Below, one piece after another: positions 17,901 through 25,361 of a stretch of 64,000 bases of DNA. A program made the translations under genes and the position numbers. Each line of letters opens with the position of its first letter. Position 1 is the first letter of the stretch. Source of the stretch: CATQHL01 sp965242895 (lineage in GTDB: Bacteria; Actinomycetota; Acidimicrobiia; Acidimicrobiales; CATQHL01); the NCBI GenBank assembly GCA_965242895.1, contig OZ251507.1, positions 186,001 through 250,000 on the forward strand. Direction: 5' to 3'. A model generated the notes under the pieces. The model saw only the letters and a list, made by a program, of their open reading frames with translations, did no database searches and was not told the origin of the DNA.

Positions 17901-19800
17901 TGATGTCGATGGTGCTGCTGCGCGGATCGAGGAACAAAACAGCATCGAGAGAGGGAACGTTCACGCCCTCCGAAAGAACTCGAGCGTTGCTGACCACCTC
18001 ACAGACCTGAGCGTCAGCCCCCTCGCCCCTGTCGCCTGATCGTTCCAGCCTGCGGAGGTACCTAACACGATCAGCCGCCGGGGTGGTCCCGTCCACGTGC
18101 CCCACGCTCAACCCCAGGAACCCTGGACAGCCTTCCTCCTCTTTGTCTCCTTCTTTCTTGTCTTCTTCTTTGCCTTTGGTGACTGCCTTGACGATTTCCT
18201 CCCAAGTATCTGCCACCCACTTGCTGGTGCTTACCCGATTCGTGAAAGCAATCGCAGAACGCGCCGGGCGCGCCCCGCCGGGAAGTATCCGCCCTGGGCC
18301 CTGGCCGAGGGACACGCTCGTGGTCTCCGGAGAAGCCAGAGCGTCCCAGCAGCCGGCGAGTTTCACGGCGTCGTCGACGAAAACCCTGCCATTTTCTCCA
18401 ACGATCCGTTCGTGTGCCTCACCCACCGCCTCGTAATACGCTTCAGCGCTCGTAACGATCACCAGAATCTCATAGTCGGAGAGATGCCCAGCCTTTACGG
18501 CCTCGCCGAACGACATCCGGTAGAGTTCCTTGCCGTAGACGGCTTCGTCGTTCATGTCGTAGCAGTCGGGGTCTTCGTTCTCCGCTAGTTGCGCCCTCGC
18601 CCGCTCGGTGAAAACACGCGGCGTGGCAGTCATGTACAGCCGCTTTTTGCCTGGGATTTTCTCGTCGTGATGGACGATTTGGTAATACGACCCGCCCTCC
18701 CTGTCACTGGAGAACTCGATACCTGTCGTGCGGTGCGCTTCGTCGCAGATAATCAGATCAAAAACCGCATCCCCGCCCGCATCCAAAGCCGGCTTGACCT
18801 GCGGTGAGGAATGGTACGCGCTGGACTCGTTGTTGACGCCCACCCCGTTCCCCTCCCGCCGGCGAGCGAGCAGCGGAGAGGAATGGTAGGTGCTGAACAC
18901 CACCTGCATCACCCCTGGCTTCAAAGGAGTCGTGAGTTGCTCTCGTATCTTCTTGGGGTCGGTGGTGACCGGAATAGCCAACTCGGTCAGGTCGCCGGCT
19001 GTGTCCGGCCGCTCCGACGCCTTCTTCCCTGCAGTCGGGTCAGAACAGACACCCAGGTACTCCAAGGGGATGCTGCGCTGAGCCGACCACTCCCGCATCG
19101 TCTGCCCCACAAGAGCAATAGACGGCACCAAGTAGAGCACCCGTCCGCCTTGGCCCGCCAGCCTCTCGGCTATCCGCAGCGCCAGAAAAGACTTCCCCGT
19201 CCCGCACGGCAGGATCAACTGGCCGCGGTCGGCGACAGAAAGCCCCTCGACCACCGCCTCTAGAGCCTCACGCTGGTAGTCGTGAAGTTCGTATTTCCCG
19301 GGCGGAGGAATCTCGAAAGACTCTGGGCTGTCGACGTAGACCCGCCAGTCTTCCACCCAGTCGTCCATCACCGCCGTGTAAAGGATTTGACAGCGAGGGA
19401 CGGCCTTGCGTATTTTCTCCTCGCCTTTCTTGGCGATCTGCGAGGAAGTGACGATCAACGAAGCGACGAACGGCCTCCCGACCGCGGCAAGGAACGAATC
19501 AATCTCGCCTGTGGCAACAGAACCCCCAGCCCGGTATTTGCATTGGATGGCGCAAAGCCCGCCCCCGTAGGCGTCCGTCTGCTGAGCTACAAGGTCGATT
19601 CCATAATCGCCGCCGTAGCCGAAGCGGTCGCGATCCGGCCACTCCCCCCACAGCCAAACATCCTTGAAACGCTCCTTGCCGTACGCGCCGGGGTATTTGC
19701 GAAAAATCTGCTGGATGAAGTGCTCGAACCGGCGGCCCCGAAGCGCAGTGCCAGGGTCGTCGAAACCCAGCACCCTGAGGGTCTCCTCAAGATGCGGCAA
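14968..19800 (-). CDS. Type ISP restriction-modification enzyme 1 with switchable C-terminal tail
   Basis: As assembled this reads 1610 residues. The order fits single-polypeptide Type ISP enzymes (LlaBIII/LlaGI-like). A Mrr-like nuclease comes first (GIDLV at 67-71, QCKYR at 86-90). An SF2 ATPase follows (PCGTGKS near 198, DEAH near 353, QQVGRVMR near 635), then an N6-adenine methyltransferase (LDPFVGTGTF at 939, GNPPW at 1056). After KMFPRG a 15-G tract begins at about residue 1401. From there the chain runs through frames that overprint other modules, crosses an 18-G tract and ends in a module with LLADLHVIDPAGR. The specificity domain expected after this segment is missing. The start is TTG at 19800; an in-frame TAG lies three codons upstream. 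The methylase part is visibly more AT-rich than the ATPase part. Confidence 0.9.
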   Translation of the reverse strand: MPHLEETLRVLGFDDPGTALRGRRFEHFIQQIFRKYPGAYGKERFKDVWLWGEWPDRDRFGYGGDYGIDLVAQQTDAYGGGLCAIQCKYRAGGSVATGEIDSFLAAVGRPFVASLIVTSSQIAKKGEEKIRKAVPRCQILYTAVMDDWVEDWRVYVDSPESFEIPPPGKYELHDYQREALEAVVEGLSVADRGQLILPCGTGKSFLALRIAERLAGQGGRVLYLVPSIALVGQTMREWSAQRSIPLEYLGVCSDPTAGKKASERPDTAGDLTELAIPVTTDPKKIREQLTTPLKPGVMQVVFSTYHSSPLLARRREGNGVGVNNESSAYHSSPQVKPALDAGGDAVFDLIICDEAHRTTGIEFSSDREGGSYYQIVHHDEKIPGKKRLYMTATPRVFTERARAQLAENEDPDCYDMNDEAVYGKELYRMSFGEAVKAGHLSDYEILVIVTSAEAYYEAVGEAHERIVGENGRVFVDDAVKLAGCWDALASPETTSVSLGQGPGRILPGGARPARSAIAFTNRVSTSKWVADTWEEIVKAVTKGKEEDKKEGDKEEEGCPGFLGLSVGHVDGTTPAADRVRYLRRLERSGDRGEGADAQVCEVVSNARVLSEGVNVPSLDAVLFLDPRSSTIDITQQVGRVMRKAPGKKKGYIVIPVVVPEYGDPKKILANSEWRVVWQVVRSLRSHDERFNHYVNHEDAWRKNAPLDVRPARLGQRDDHVEDVYRKRVHQLRLALNNEIASMVVEKCGDRNVYHTWGKRAEKVCRRVQTRIGGLTGAGGNFEADFQELVEGIKVSVRRDVTDEEVQQMVAQHIVTIPVFDAMLGENEFSQHNLVSKDIERLLDRFKKQGINFQGEIEPLTRAYQSMSEAFEGAVSSVEKLDILRRIYGEFFKEAMPDTVKRLGLVYTPMEIVDFMVRSVAAICEKEFRRSISEKGVNVLDPFVGTGTFLARLLEMHDANGEYVIRDEDLERKYEKEIHANELVLLAYYIAALKIEEAKHTRDAEMLDGAIEYTPFKGAVFTDTFLGSIKGQFPGSLIENIKKRAAQDKKSMVVILGNPPWSAGMKSSSDTTKNIEYDEITAEIKKTYGKKHREILGKTSGVKAFGNLYVKALRWATDRILPADEQDELSAIISFVHPNSLIDGPSLAGVRAMLRDEFSDIYVVNLRGNAYKSGEERQKEGDPIFGQGTRNGVQITFLVRNSAKDLSKPAALHYVQVPDRMNLEEKFEWLEKLGDITSLKLEVVPLTPKHEWINLSDGSYEELLAVCDTNKKNKNIAFSKHALGLATNCDVYVYSFSHEKLENKVKKLISAYKDALSDYETGIRTFEEVTSNATLDAIKWTTALKKCLKRGEEIEYESWRIREVLYRPFTKLWLYEDDRILTSIRTASKMFPRGEGVPRDGIGGGGGHFQQFLSQPLPTKRSLEFSRPESSATFARSGLSRPVERSRGDSADGSVEHGDLRGVDEQSVAGFAFDGGRAADAQHSETELGGGGGGQSWSLARRAHAPLRPSQSIGPATSRERGSIRPTGSSPESGDSDQSDAAASVRDPGGQPPLRPVRYGSSDSRLAQSSAWTGIVVTTPSNRVRPAVLATGLLADLHVIDPAGRVVPRHK
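15322..15339. repeat. Poly-C tract, 18 nt (tract 2 of enzyme 1)
   Basis: Eighteen consecutive C on the plus strand (G in the mRNA). At 18 the assembled frame continues to module e; one more would select module c and one fewer module d. The last base of the tract is part of module b's TAG stop. Confidence 0.9.
15583..15597. repeat. Poly-C tract, 15 nt (tract 1 of enzyme 1)
   Basis: Fifteen consecutive C on the plus strand. At 15 the frame passes through to tract 2; 16 would give module a and 14 module b. Homopolymer length may be imprecise in the assembly. Confidence 0.9.
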
Positions 19801-19809
19801 AGCGACCTA

Positions 19810-19837
19810 CCCCCCCCCCCCCCCCCCCCCCCCCCCT
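19810..19837. repeat. Poly-C tract, 28 nt, in the 5' leader of Type ISP enzyme 1
   Basis: Twenty-eight consecutive C on the plus strand, the longest homopolymer in the window. On the coding strand it is a G run ending 9 nt before the TTG start (TAGGTCGCTTTG), so it occupies the ribosome-binding and 5'-leader region. An in-frame TAG after it means it is not part of this protein. It follows AATTAG, the same junction found at two of the intragenic tracts. Confidence 0.9.
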
Positions 19838-19874
19838 AATTACATTAAGCCACCTCATGGCGATCGTGTTCCGA

Positions 19875-19955
19875 CTAACTCTGGTCGGTCAAAGAGGGCG
19901 GCAACTGGCCGATGATGCGAGCTGCCGAGGCGGGGGATGCGAGGAACAATGACAT
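19875..19955 (-). pseudogene. Deleted remnant of a split Type ISP specificity-domain gene
   Basis: A 26-codon frame begins MSLFLASPAS and ends RIIGQLPPSLTDQS. Its start and leader match the specificity-domain gene at 25362-26114: both have CCCGTAGGAT upstream and CCCCGCTATG at the start. Its end matches that protein's last part (SARIIGGLPPSL). It is therefore the same gene with nearly all of the interior deleted. It stands directly upstream of enzyme 1, just as the intact gene stands upstream of enzyme 2. Confidence 0.75.
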
Positions 19956-20299
19956 AGCGGGGATTTAGATTCACATCCTACGGGAAAGCGAGAGCCTTGA
20001 GCAGGCTTCGGCTCACCTGGGGAGTTCGTGAGTGTTCACGCTCAAGGAATATGGACTGAGCCACCGAGCGGGCGAAATCACAAGTTAACGCTTCGCAATT
20101 CGGGCGCCTGAGAAATGAGTAGTGGTGGACGCTGCCGGAGTTTTTCTGTCGCCGAGTCCCTCCGGCAGCGTTCATCATTTGAGCTCAATTCTCACAGTAG
20201 CAACTCCGCGTCGGGTTGCGTCTGTTATTCGCTGTTGTTGAGCAATTGCAATTTCTGGTTCTAGGAACTTCCTTCGTCGATCGAGGCAAGCTGTGGGCG
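19956..20299. other. Intergenic region between the two Type ISP loci
   Basis: No supported gene. The left edge is homologous to the leader of the specificity-domain gene. The region contains a possible hairpin (GAGCAGGCTTCGGCTC near 20003) and probably holds the promoter of enzyme 1. A 66-codon minus-strand frame at 19978-20178 has no recognisable features. Confidence 0.5.
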
Positions 20300-20784
20300 T
20301 CATCCCCTGTTTTGTCGGGGGACGACCCTACCTGCGGGATCGATTACGTGCAGATCCGGCAGCAGACCGGTAGCGAGAACAGCCGGACGCACCCGATTGG
20401 ACGGAGTAGTCACGACGATCCCCACCCGGGCTTGGCCTTGGGTAGGGCGCGAGTCTGACGACCCGTGACGCACAGGTCGAAAAGCTGAACCGCCGCCAAG
20501 GTCGCGAACGGAAGCTGCTGCGTCTGATTGATCAGGATCGCCGGATCCGAGGGGCGACCCGGTTGACCTAGTTGATCTAGCGGTCGCCCGGTCGAGTTCG
20601 GGGGACGACCCTGTTGGCCTGATCGATCCCTGGTCTCCTTGCTTCCCCCGCTCTCCGGTCGCTGGACCGGATTCGGGGGAGATTCCGAGTCGGCCGCCCC
20701 GTGACGTGGAGATCCGGGAGGACTCTCGTCGCAAAGGCTGCGAACGGGAGCTGCGTGTCCCGCATGACGAGGATTGTGCGACTG

Positions 20785-20804
20785 CCCCCCCCCCCCCCCC
20801 CCCC
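20785..20804. repeat. Poly-C tract, 20 nt (tract 3 of enzyme 2)
   Basis: Twenty consecutive C. A ribosome arriving in the through-frame from tract 2 would enter module d at 20, module e at 21 and module f at 19. As assembled it is not translated, because module c stops at its edge. Confidence 0.9.
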
Positions 20805-23800
20805 TAATTCTGTTTCGGAACAGTGCGCGTCTGCTGTCCGCCCGCCATCGAATGCAAATCCGGCAGCAGACCGCTCACCAGTACCCCGAAGGTTGCCATG
20901 TTCGACGGACCCGTCAGGAGAATCGCCTTCTCGGGAACGCTCGACTGGCCTGCTGAGTTCCGACCGCGCAGAGGTCGCCGATGCATCCTGTCGCGAGAAC
21001 TCCGAAGATCGCCTTGTTGGAAGGGGTTGTGACAAGAATTGCTGGGGATGCCCCCCCCCCCCCCCCCTAATTCATCCTTGGAATCACCCTTGTCTGCTGC
21101 GAACCCTTGATCGCCGCTAGATCCGTCAACCGACTCGCTGCCAACGCCTGGAAGAGCATGTTGTTGCCGCTGCTCGACAGGATCGCAGTCCGACAATGTG
21201 TCTGCGAGTACCCCCCCCCCCCCCCCATTTGTGACTTCATCATCGCGCGGGAACATTGCCGAAATAGTCCGGACCGAGGGAAGAATCCTGGCGTCCTCAT
21301 ACAACCAAAGTTTCGTGAACGGTCGGTACAACACCTCACGGATACGCCCGGGCTCAAACTCTATCCGTTCCCCTCTCTTCAGGCTGCGCTTTAAAGTATC
21401 TGCCCATTTGATGTCATCTAAACGAGTGTTCCTAGTGACTTCAGACAATCTTTCTGGACTATTATCATCTCCCATAGCTTTTCTTGCTTCGTTGTAGGCA
21501 TCAATGAATCTCTGCATTCTTTCTTCAAGCACTTTGCGGTTGAAAGAGTAGACATAGGTATCGCTGCCTGCCGTCACGCCTAGTGCATGTTTAGTAAATG
21601 CAACATCGCCGATCGTCTTGCCGGTATCACAAACTTTCAGAAGGCGTTCGTACGAGCCGTCGCTGAGGTTCACCCAATCGTGCCTAGGAGTAACAGGCAC
21701 CTCCTCTAGTTCAGAACTCGTGATATCTTTCAGGTTCTCCAACCACTCGAACTTCTCATCCAAACTCATCCGGTCAGGCACCTGTGCATAATGCAATACA
21801 GCTGGCCGATCTTTCTCAGGATTTCGCACAAGAAAAGTTATCTGCACTCCGTTGCGAGATCCTCCACCAAAAATCTTGTCACCTTCTTTTCGGAATTCTT
21901 CGCCACTCTTGTATGCATTCCCGCGCAGATTAACTACATAAACATCGCTGAACTCGTCACGAACTAGTGCCCTCACACCCGCCAACGAAGTCCCGTCGAC
22001 AAGAGAGTTAGGATGAACGAAACCAATTACCGCAGGAAGTTCTCTGCCATCTTCTGATAGCAATATCCGATCTGTCGCCCATCTAAGCGCCTTAACATAC
22101 AAGTTACCGAATGCCTTACCCCCTGACTTTCCGGTTATCTCGCGGTGCTTAATTCCGTAAGTTGCTTTGATTCTTTTTGAAACATCCTCATATTCAATAT
22201 TAGGATTGTCGTCACCAGCCGCCTTCATACCAGCAGACCAGGGCGGATTACTTAGAATGACTTCCATCGGAATTTCATCCTGTTTCTTCCGATTCTTGAT
22301 GTTCTCGTCTAGGAAAGCAGGCAGTTGCGGTTTGCGCGGCGAACCATGCAAAGTATCTGTAAACACTATTTTCTCAAAAGGAGCGTACTCAGCAGTCTCA
22401 TTAGTCCGCTCTTCGTCACGAGCGTGTTTGGCTTCTTCAATCTTCAGAGCCGCAATGTAGTATGCAAGCAGGACTAATTCGTTGGCGTGCAGCTCTTCTT
22501 TATACTTGCGATCCAAGTCTTCGTCTCTGATGATGTATTCACCATTGTCACCACGCATCTCTATCAATCTTGCCAAGAAAGTTCCAGTGCCGACGAACGG
22601 ATCTAGAACATTAACGTTCTTGCTGCTTATGCTTCTTCCGAACTCTTTTTCACAAATAGCAGCCACCGAACGAATCATGAAGTCGACGATCTCTACTGGG
22701 GTGTAGACGATCCCTAAACGCTTCACGGTGTCCCGCATAGCAGCCTCGAAGAATCCCTCATAAATCTTTCTTAGTATGTCGACTCTTTCCGAACTGGAGA
22801 CTGCCCCTTTAAAAGCCTTGTTCATCCCCTCATACGCACGAGTCAAAGGCTTGACTTCCCCATCAAACTCGATACCTAGCCTCCTAAATTCCTCTAACAG
22901 CCTTTCGATTTCCTTGCTCACAGGGTTGTGCTGCGAGAATTCGTTCTTCCCCAGCATTGCGTCGAACACGGGAATGGTGACGATGTGCTGGGCGATCATC
23001 TGCTGAGCCTCTTCAAGAGTTACTTTCCTCCTGACAGACTCTGTTATGCCTTCCAAGAACTTCTGAAAAACCGACTCGCATTTCCCCCCTGGATCGGTCA
23101 AGTCCTTGACGCGTGCCTGTATCCGACGGCAGACAGTGGCCGCACGCCGCCCCCACGTGGGGTAAATGTTCCGATCCCCGCACGTATCCACCACCATGGA
23201 AGCAATCGCATCATTCAGCGCCAACTGAAGCTGAATGATGCGGTCATAGCGATTACCCTTTAGCTGCTCCTCCGTCTTACCCAGTCTGGACACCCTGGTC
23301 CGCAAGGGTGCGTTTTCCCAGGCAGCCTCATGATTGACGTAATATTCGAGCCGCTCGTCGTGGGAGCGGAGCGCCTTCACCACCCGCCAGACCACATCCC
23401 AGTCGCTGGCCTCGAGCAATTTCTTTGGGTCGTCGCCTTCAGGAACGACCACAGCAATCACGATGTAGCCCTTCTCTTTGCCTGGTGCCCTTCGCATCAC
23501 CCTGCCGACCTGCTGCGTGATGTCTATAGGGCTGCTGCGAGGGTCTAAGAACAGCACGGCGTCTAAGGAGGGAACGTTCACTCCTTCGGACAGAACTCGA
23601 GCGTTGCTGACGATTTGGCACGTCCTAGCGCCGCCTTCCCCCTCCTCCGACGTCTCTAGCCTTTGCAGGTTCTTGATGCGCTCGGAAGCGGGCGTGCTCC
23701 CGTCTACGTGCTCGACCTCCAAATTCAGAAAAGACCTTTGCTGATCTTCCTCGGCAATCACCTCGACGATTTTTTGCCAGTTTTCGGCCACCCACTTGCT

Positions 23801-25324
23801 GGTGTCCACCCGGTTGCTGAAAGCGATCGCTGATCTTGCCGGATCGCCGCCACCCGCCCAGACTTCTCCAGGAAGCGTCCCAGGGGACACTCCGGTGGTC
23901 TCCGGCGAAGCCAGGGCATCCCAGCAACCCGCCAGTTTTATAGCGTCGTCAAGGGTGACATACCGGTGAGACCCGACGATCTGATCGTGGAGACCGCCCA
24001 TCGACCGCAAATACGCCTCGGCGCTCGCAGTTATCACCAGGATCTCGTAGTTGGATAGGTACCCATCCTCCACGGCGTCGCCGAACGACATCCGGTAGAA
24101 CTCCTTGCCGTAGACGGCTTCGTCGTTCATGTCGTAGCAGTCGGGGTCTTCGTTCTCCCCGAGCTCGGCCAGTTTCTGCTTCGCCCGCTCGGTGAAGACC
24201 CGCGGCGTGGCTGTCATGTACAGACGCTTCGCCGCAGGAATGCAGTCGTCGTGATGAACGATCCGGTAATACGACCTTTCCCTGTCAGACGCACTGTCAG
24301 ACGCCCCAACCCCGGTGGTTCGATGCGCTTCGTCGCAGATAATCAAGTCGAAAACCTCAACCTCATCCAAATCCTCAACGGCGCTTTCTATCCTTTTGGC
24401 GGAGTGATAGGTGCTGAACACCACCTGCATGGCTTCAGGCGAAACAGGAGCGGTGATCAACCCCTTTATCCGGTCGGGATCGGTGGTAACCGGCATCACC
24501 AACTCGGTCAAATCACCTGCCAAATCCACCCTTGCGGACGCCTTCCGGCCGGTCGTCGGGTCGGAGCAAATCCCCAGGTACTTCAGCGGAATGCTGCGCT
24601 GATCCGACCACTCCCGCATCGTCTGCCCCACCAAGGCAATAGACGGAACCAGGTAGAGCACCCGACCACCCTTCCCGACCACCCGCTCAGCAATACGCAG
24701 CGCCACAAACGACTTACCCGTCCCGCACGGCAAAATCAACTGCCCCCGATCAGCCTGCCTGAACCCCTCAACTACATCCCGCAGAGCGTCAGCCTGGTAA
24801 TCGTAAAGCTCGTGCTTGAGCGGAGGGGGTATCTCAAACGACTCAGGGCTCTCGACGTAATCCCTCCAGTCGTCCACCCAGTCGTCCATCTCGACGGTAT
24901 AAAGAACCTGGCAGCTAGGCGAAGCGTTGCGAATCTTCGCCATACCCGCCTTGGCGACAGGCGCAGAAGTAACCAGAAGGGAAGAAACAAAACCCTTACC
25001 CACCTCGGCAAGAAACGAATCGACTTCCCTCGTGGAAACCGAACTGCCGTCGCTGCGGTACTTGCACTGGATGGCGCAGAACCCGCCCCCGTAGGCGCTC
25101 GTCTGCCTTGCTACCAGGTCGATGCCGCAGTCGGTGCCGTAACCGATGTTTTCACGATCTGGCCATTCGTTCCACGACCAGATGTCCTCAAACCTTTCCT
25201 TGCCGTAGACGCCTGGGTGCTTCCTGAAAACCGAACCAATGAAATCCTCAAACCTGCTCCCGAGAACCCTGGTCTTGGGGTCGTCGAACTTCAGCCGCCT
25301 GAGAGCCTCCTCGAGATGCGCCAC
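20804..25324 (-). CDS. Type ISP restriction-modification enzyme 2 with switchable C-terminal tail
   Basis: As assembled this reads 1506 residues and is a close paralogue of enzyme 1 with the same order. The nuclease has GIDLV at 67 and QCKYR at 86; the ATPase has PCGTGKS near 199, ICDEAHRTTG and QQVGRVMRRAPG; the methyltransferase has LDPFVGTGTF and SNPPWSAG. After AMFPRDDEVTN a 16-G tract (about residue 1366) begins the variable tail. In the assembled frame it crosses module a out of frame, passes the 17-G tract and ends with module c (VSGLLPDLHSM...VPKQN), whose TAG touches the third tract. The start is GTG at 25324 with AGAGAAGG upstream, 37 nt after the specificity-domain gene, so the two are one operon. 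Probable role: restriction of foreign DNA with phase-variable properties. Confidence 0.92.
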   Translation of the reverse strand: MAHLEEALRRLKFDDPKTRVLGSRFEDFIGSVFRKHPGVYGKERFEDIWSWNEWPDRENIGYGTDCGIDLVARQTSAYGGGFCAIQCKYRSDGSSVSTREVDSFLAEVGKGFVSSLLVTSAPVAKAGMAKIRNASPSCQVLYTVEMDDWVDDWRDYVESPESFEIPPPLKHELYDYQADALRDVVEGFRQADRGQLILPCGTGKSFVALRIAERVVGKGGRVLYLVPSIALVGQTMREWSDQRSIPLKYLGICSDPTTGRKASARVDLAGDLTELVMPVTTDPDRIKGLITAPVSPEAMQVVFSTYHSAKRIESAVEDLDEVEVFDLIICDEAHRTTGVGASDSASDRERSYYRIVHHDDCIPAAKRLYMTATPRVFTERAKQKLAELGENEDPDCYDMNDEAVYGKEFYRMSFGDAVEDGYLSNYEILVITASAEAYLRSMGGLHDQIVGSHRYVTLDDAIKLAGCWDALASPETTGVSPGTLPGEVWAGGGDPARSAIAFSNRVDTSKWVAENWQKIVEVIAEEDQQRSFLNLEVEHVDGSTPASERIKNLQRLETSEEGEGGARTCQIVSNARVLSEGVNVPSLDAVLFLDPRSSPIDITQQVGRVMRRAPGKEKGYIVIAVVVPEGDDPKKLLEASDWDVVWRVVKALRSHDERLEYYVNHEAAWENAPLRTRVSRLGKTEEQLKGNRYDRIIQLQLALNDAIASMVVDTCGDRNIYPTWGRRAATVCRRIQARVKDLTDPGGKCESVFQKFLEGITESVRRKVTLEEAQQMIAQHIVTIPVFDAMLGKNEFSQHNPVSKEIERLLEEFRRLGIEFDGEVKPLTRAYEGMNKAFKGAVSSSERVDILRKIYEGFFEAAMRDTVKRLGIVYTPVEIVDFMIRSVAAICEKEFGRSISSKNVNVLDPFVGTGTFLARLIEMRGDNGEYIIRDEDLDRKYKEELHANELVLLAYYIAALKIEEAKHARDEERTNETAEYAPFEKIVFTDTLHGSPRKPQLPAFLDENIKNRKKQDEIPMEVILSNPPWSAGMKAAGDDNPNIEYEDVSKRIKATYGIKHREITGKSGGKAFGNLYVKALRWATDRILLSEDGRELPAVIGFVHPNSLVDGTSLAGVRALVRDEFSDVYVVNLRGNAYKSGEEFRKEGDKIFGGGSRNGVQITFLVRNPEKDRPAVLHYAQVPDRMSLDEKFEWLENLKDITSSELEEVPVTPRHDWVNLSDGSYERLLKVCDTGKTIGDVAFTKHALGVTAGSDTYVYSFNRKVLEERMQRFIDAYNEARKAMGDDNSPERLSEVTRNTRLDDIKWADTLKRSLKRGERIEFEPGRIREVLYRPFTKLWLYEDARILPSVRTISAMFPRDDEVTNGGGGGVLADTLSDCDPVEQRQQHALPGVGSESVDGSSGDQGFAADKGDSKDELGGGGGGIPSNSCHNPFQQGDLRSSRDRMHRRPLRGRNSAGQSSVPEKAILLTGPSNMATFGVLVSGLLPDLHSMAGGQQTRTVPKQN
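21051..21067. repeat. Poly-C tract, 17 nt (tract 2 of enzyme 2)
   Basis: Seventeen consecutive C. At 17 module c is in frame, at 16 module b, and at 18 the frame runs on to tract 3. Module a's TAG stop uses the tract's last base. Confidence 0.9.
21211..21226. repeat. Poly-C tract, 16 nt (tract 1 of enzyme 2)
   Basis: Sixteen consecutive C. At 16 the frame passes to tract 2, at 15 it gives module a, and at 17 it ends after about 27 residues with no recognisable module. Confidence 0.9.
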
Positions 25325-25361
25325 GGCAGCCTTCTCTGGCTAGAAACTCAGACGGCGGCAG

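Larger units (their letters stand above)
20300..21226 (-). other. Alternative-tail array of Type ISP enzyme 2 (six modules, three poly-G tracts)
   Basis: Tract 1 (21211-21226) is followed by module a (21067-21186, opens AILSSSGNNMLFQ). Tract 2 (21051-21067) is followed by module b (20914-21042, opens AILVTTPSNKAIFG) and module c (20804-20926, opens AILLTGPSNMATFG). Tract 3 (20785-20804) is followed by module d (20577-20780, opens RTILVMRDTQLPFA), module e (20410-20541, opens AILINQTQQLPFA) and module f (20300-20422, opens GIVVTTPSNRVRP). Modules b, c, e and f are homologues of enzyme 1 modules a, b, d and e in the same order. After tract 3 all three frames stay open to a module; after tract 1 one frame ends early without one. 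Confidence 0.85.

Noticed and set aside
19978..20178. 66-codon frame between the two Type ISP loci
   Set aside because: No recognisable features or start signal; lies in the probable promoter region of enzyme 1.
15322..21226. Poly-C tracts as pure sequencing artefacts
   Set aside because: Exact lengths may be wrong, but tracts of 14-28 recur only in specific gene classes, at homologous places in two paralogues, with modules in all frames; their existence is credible though lengths need checking.
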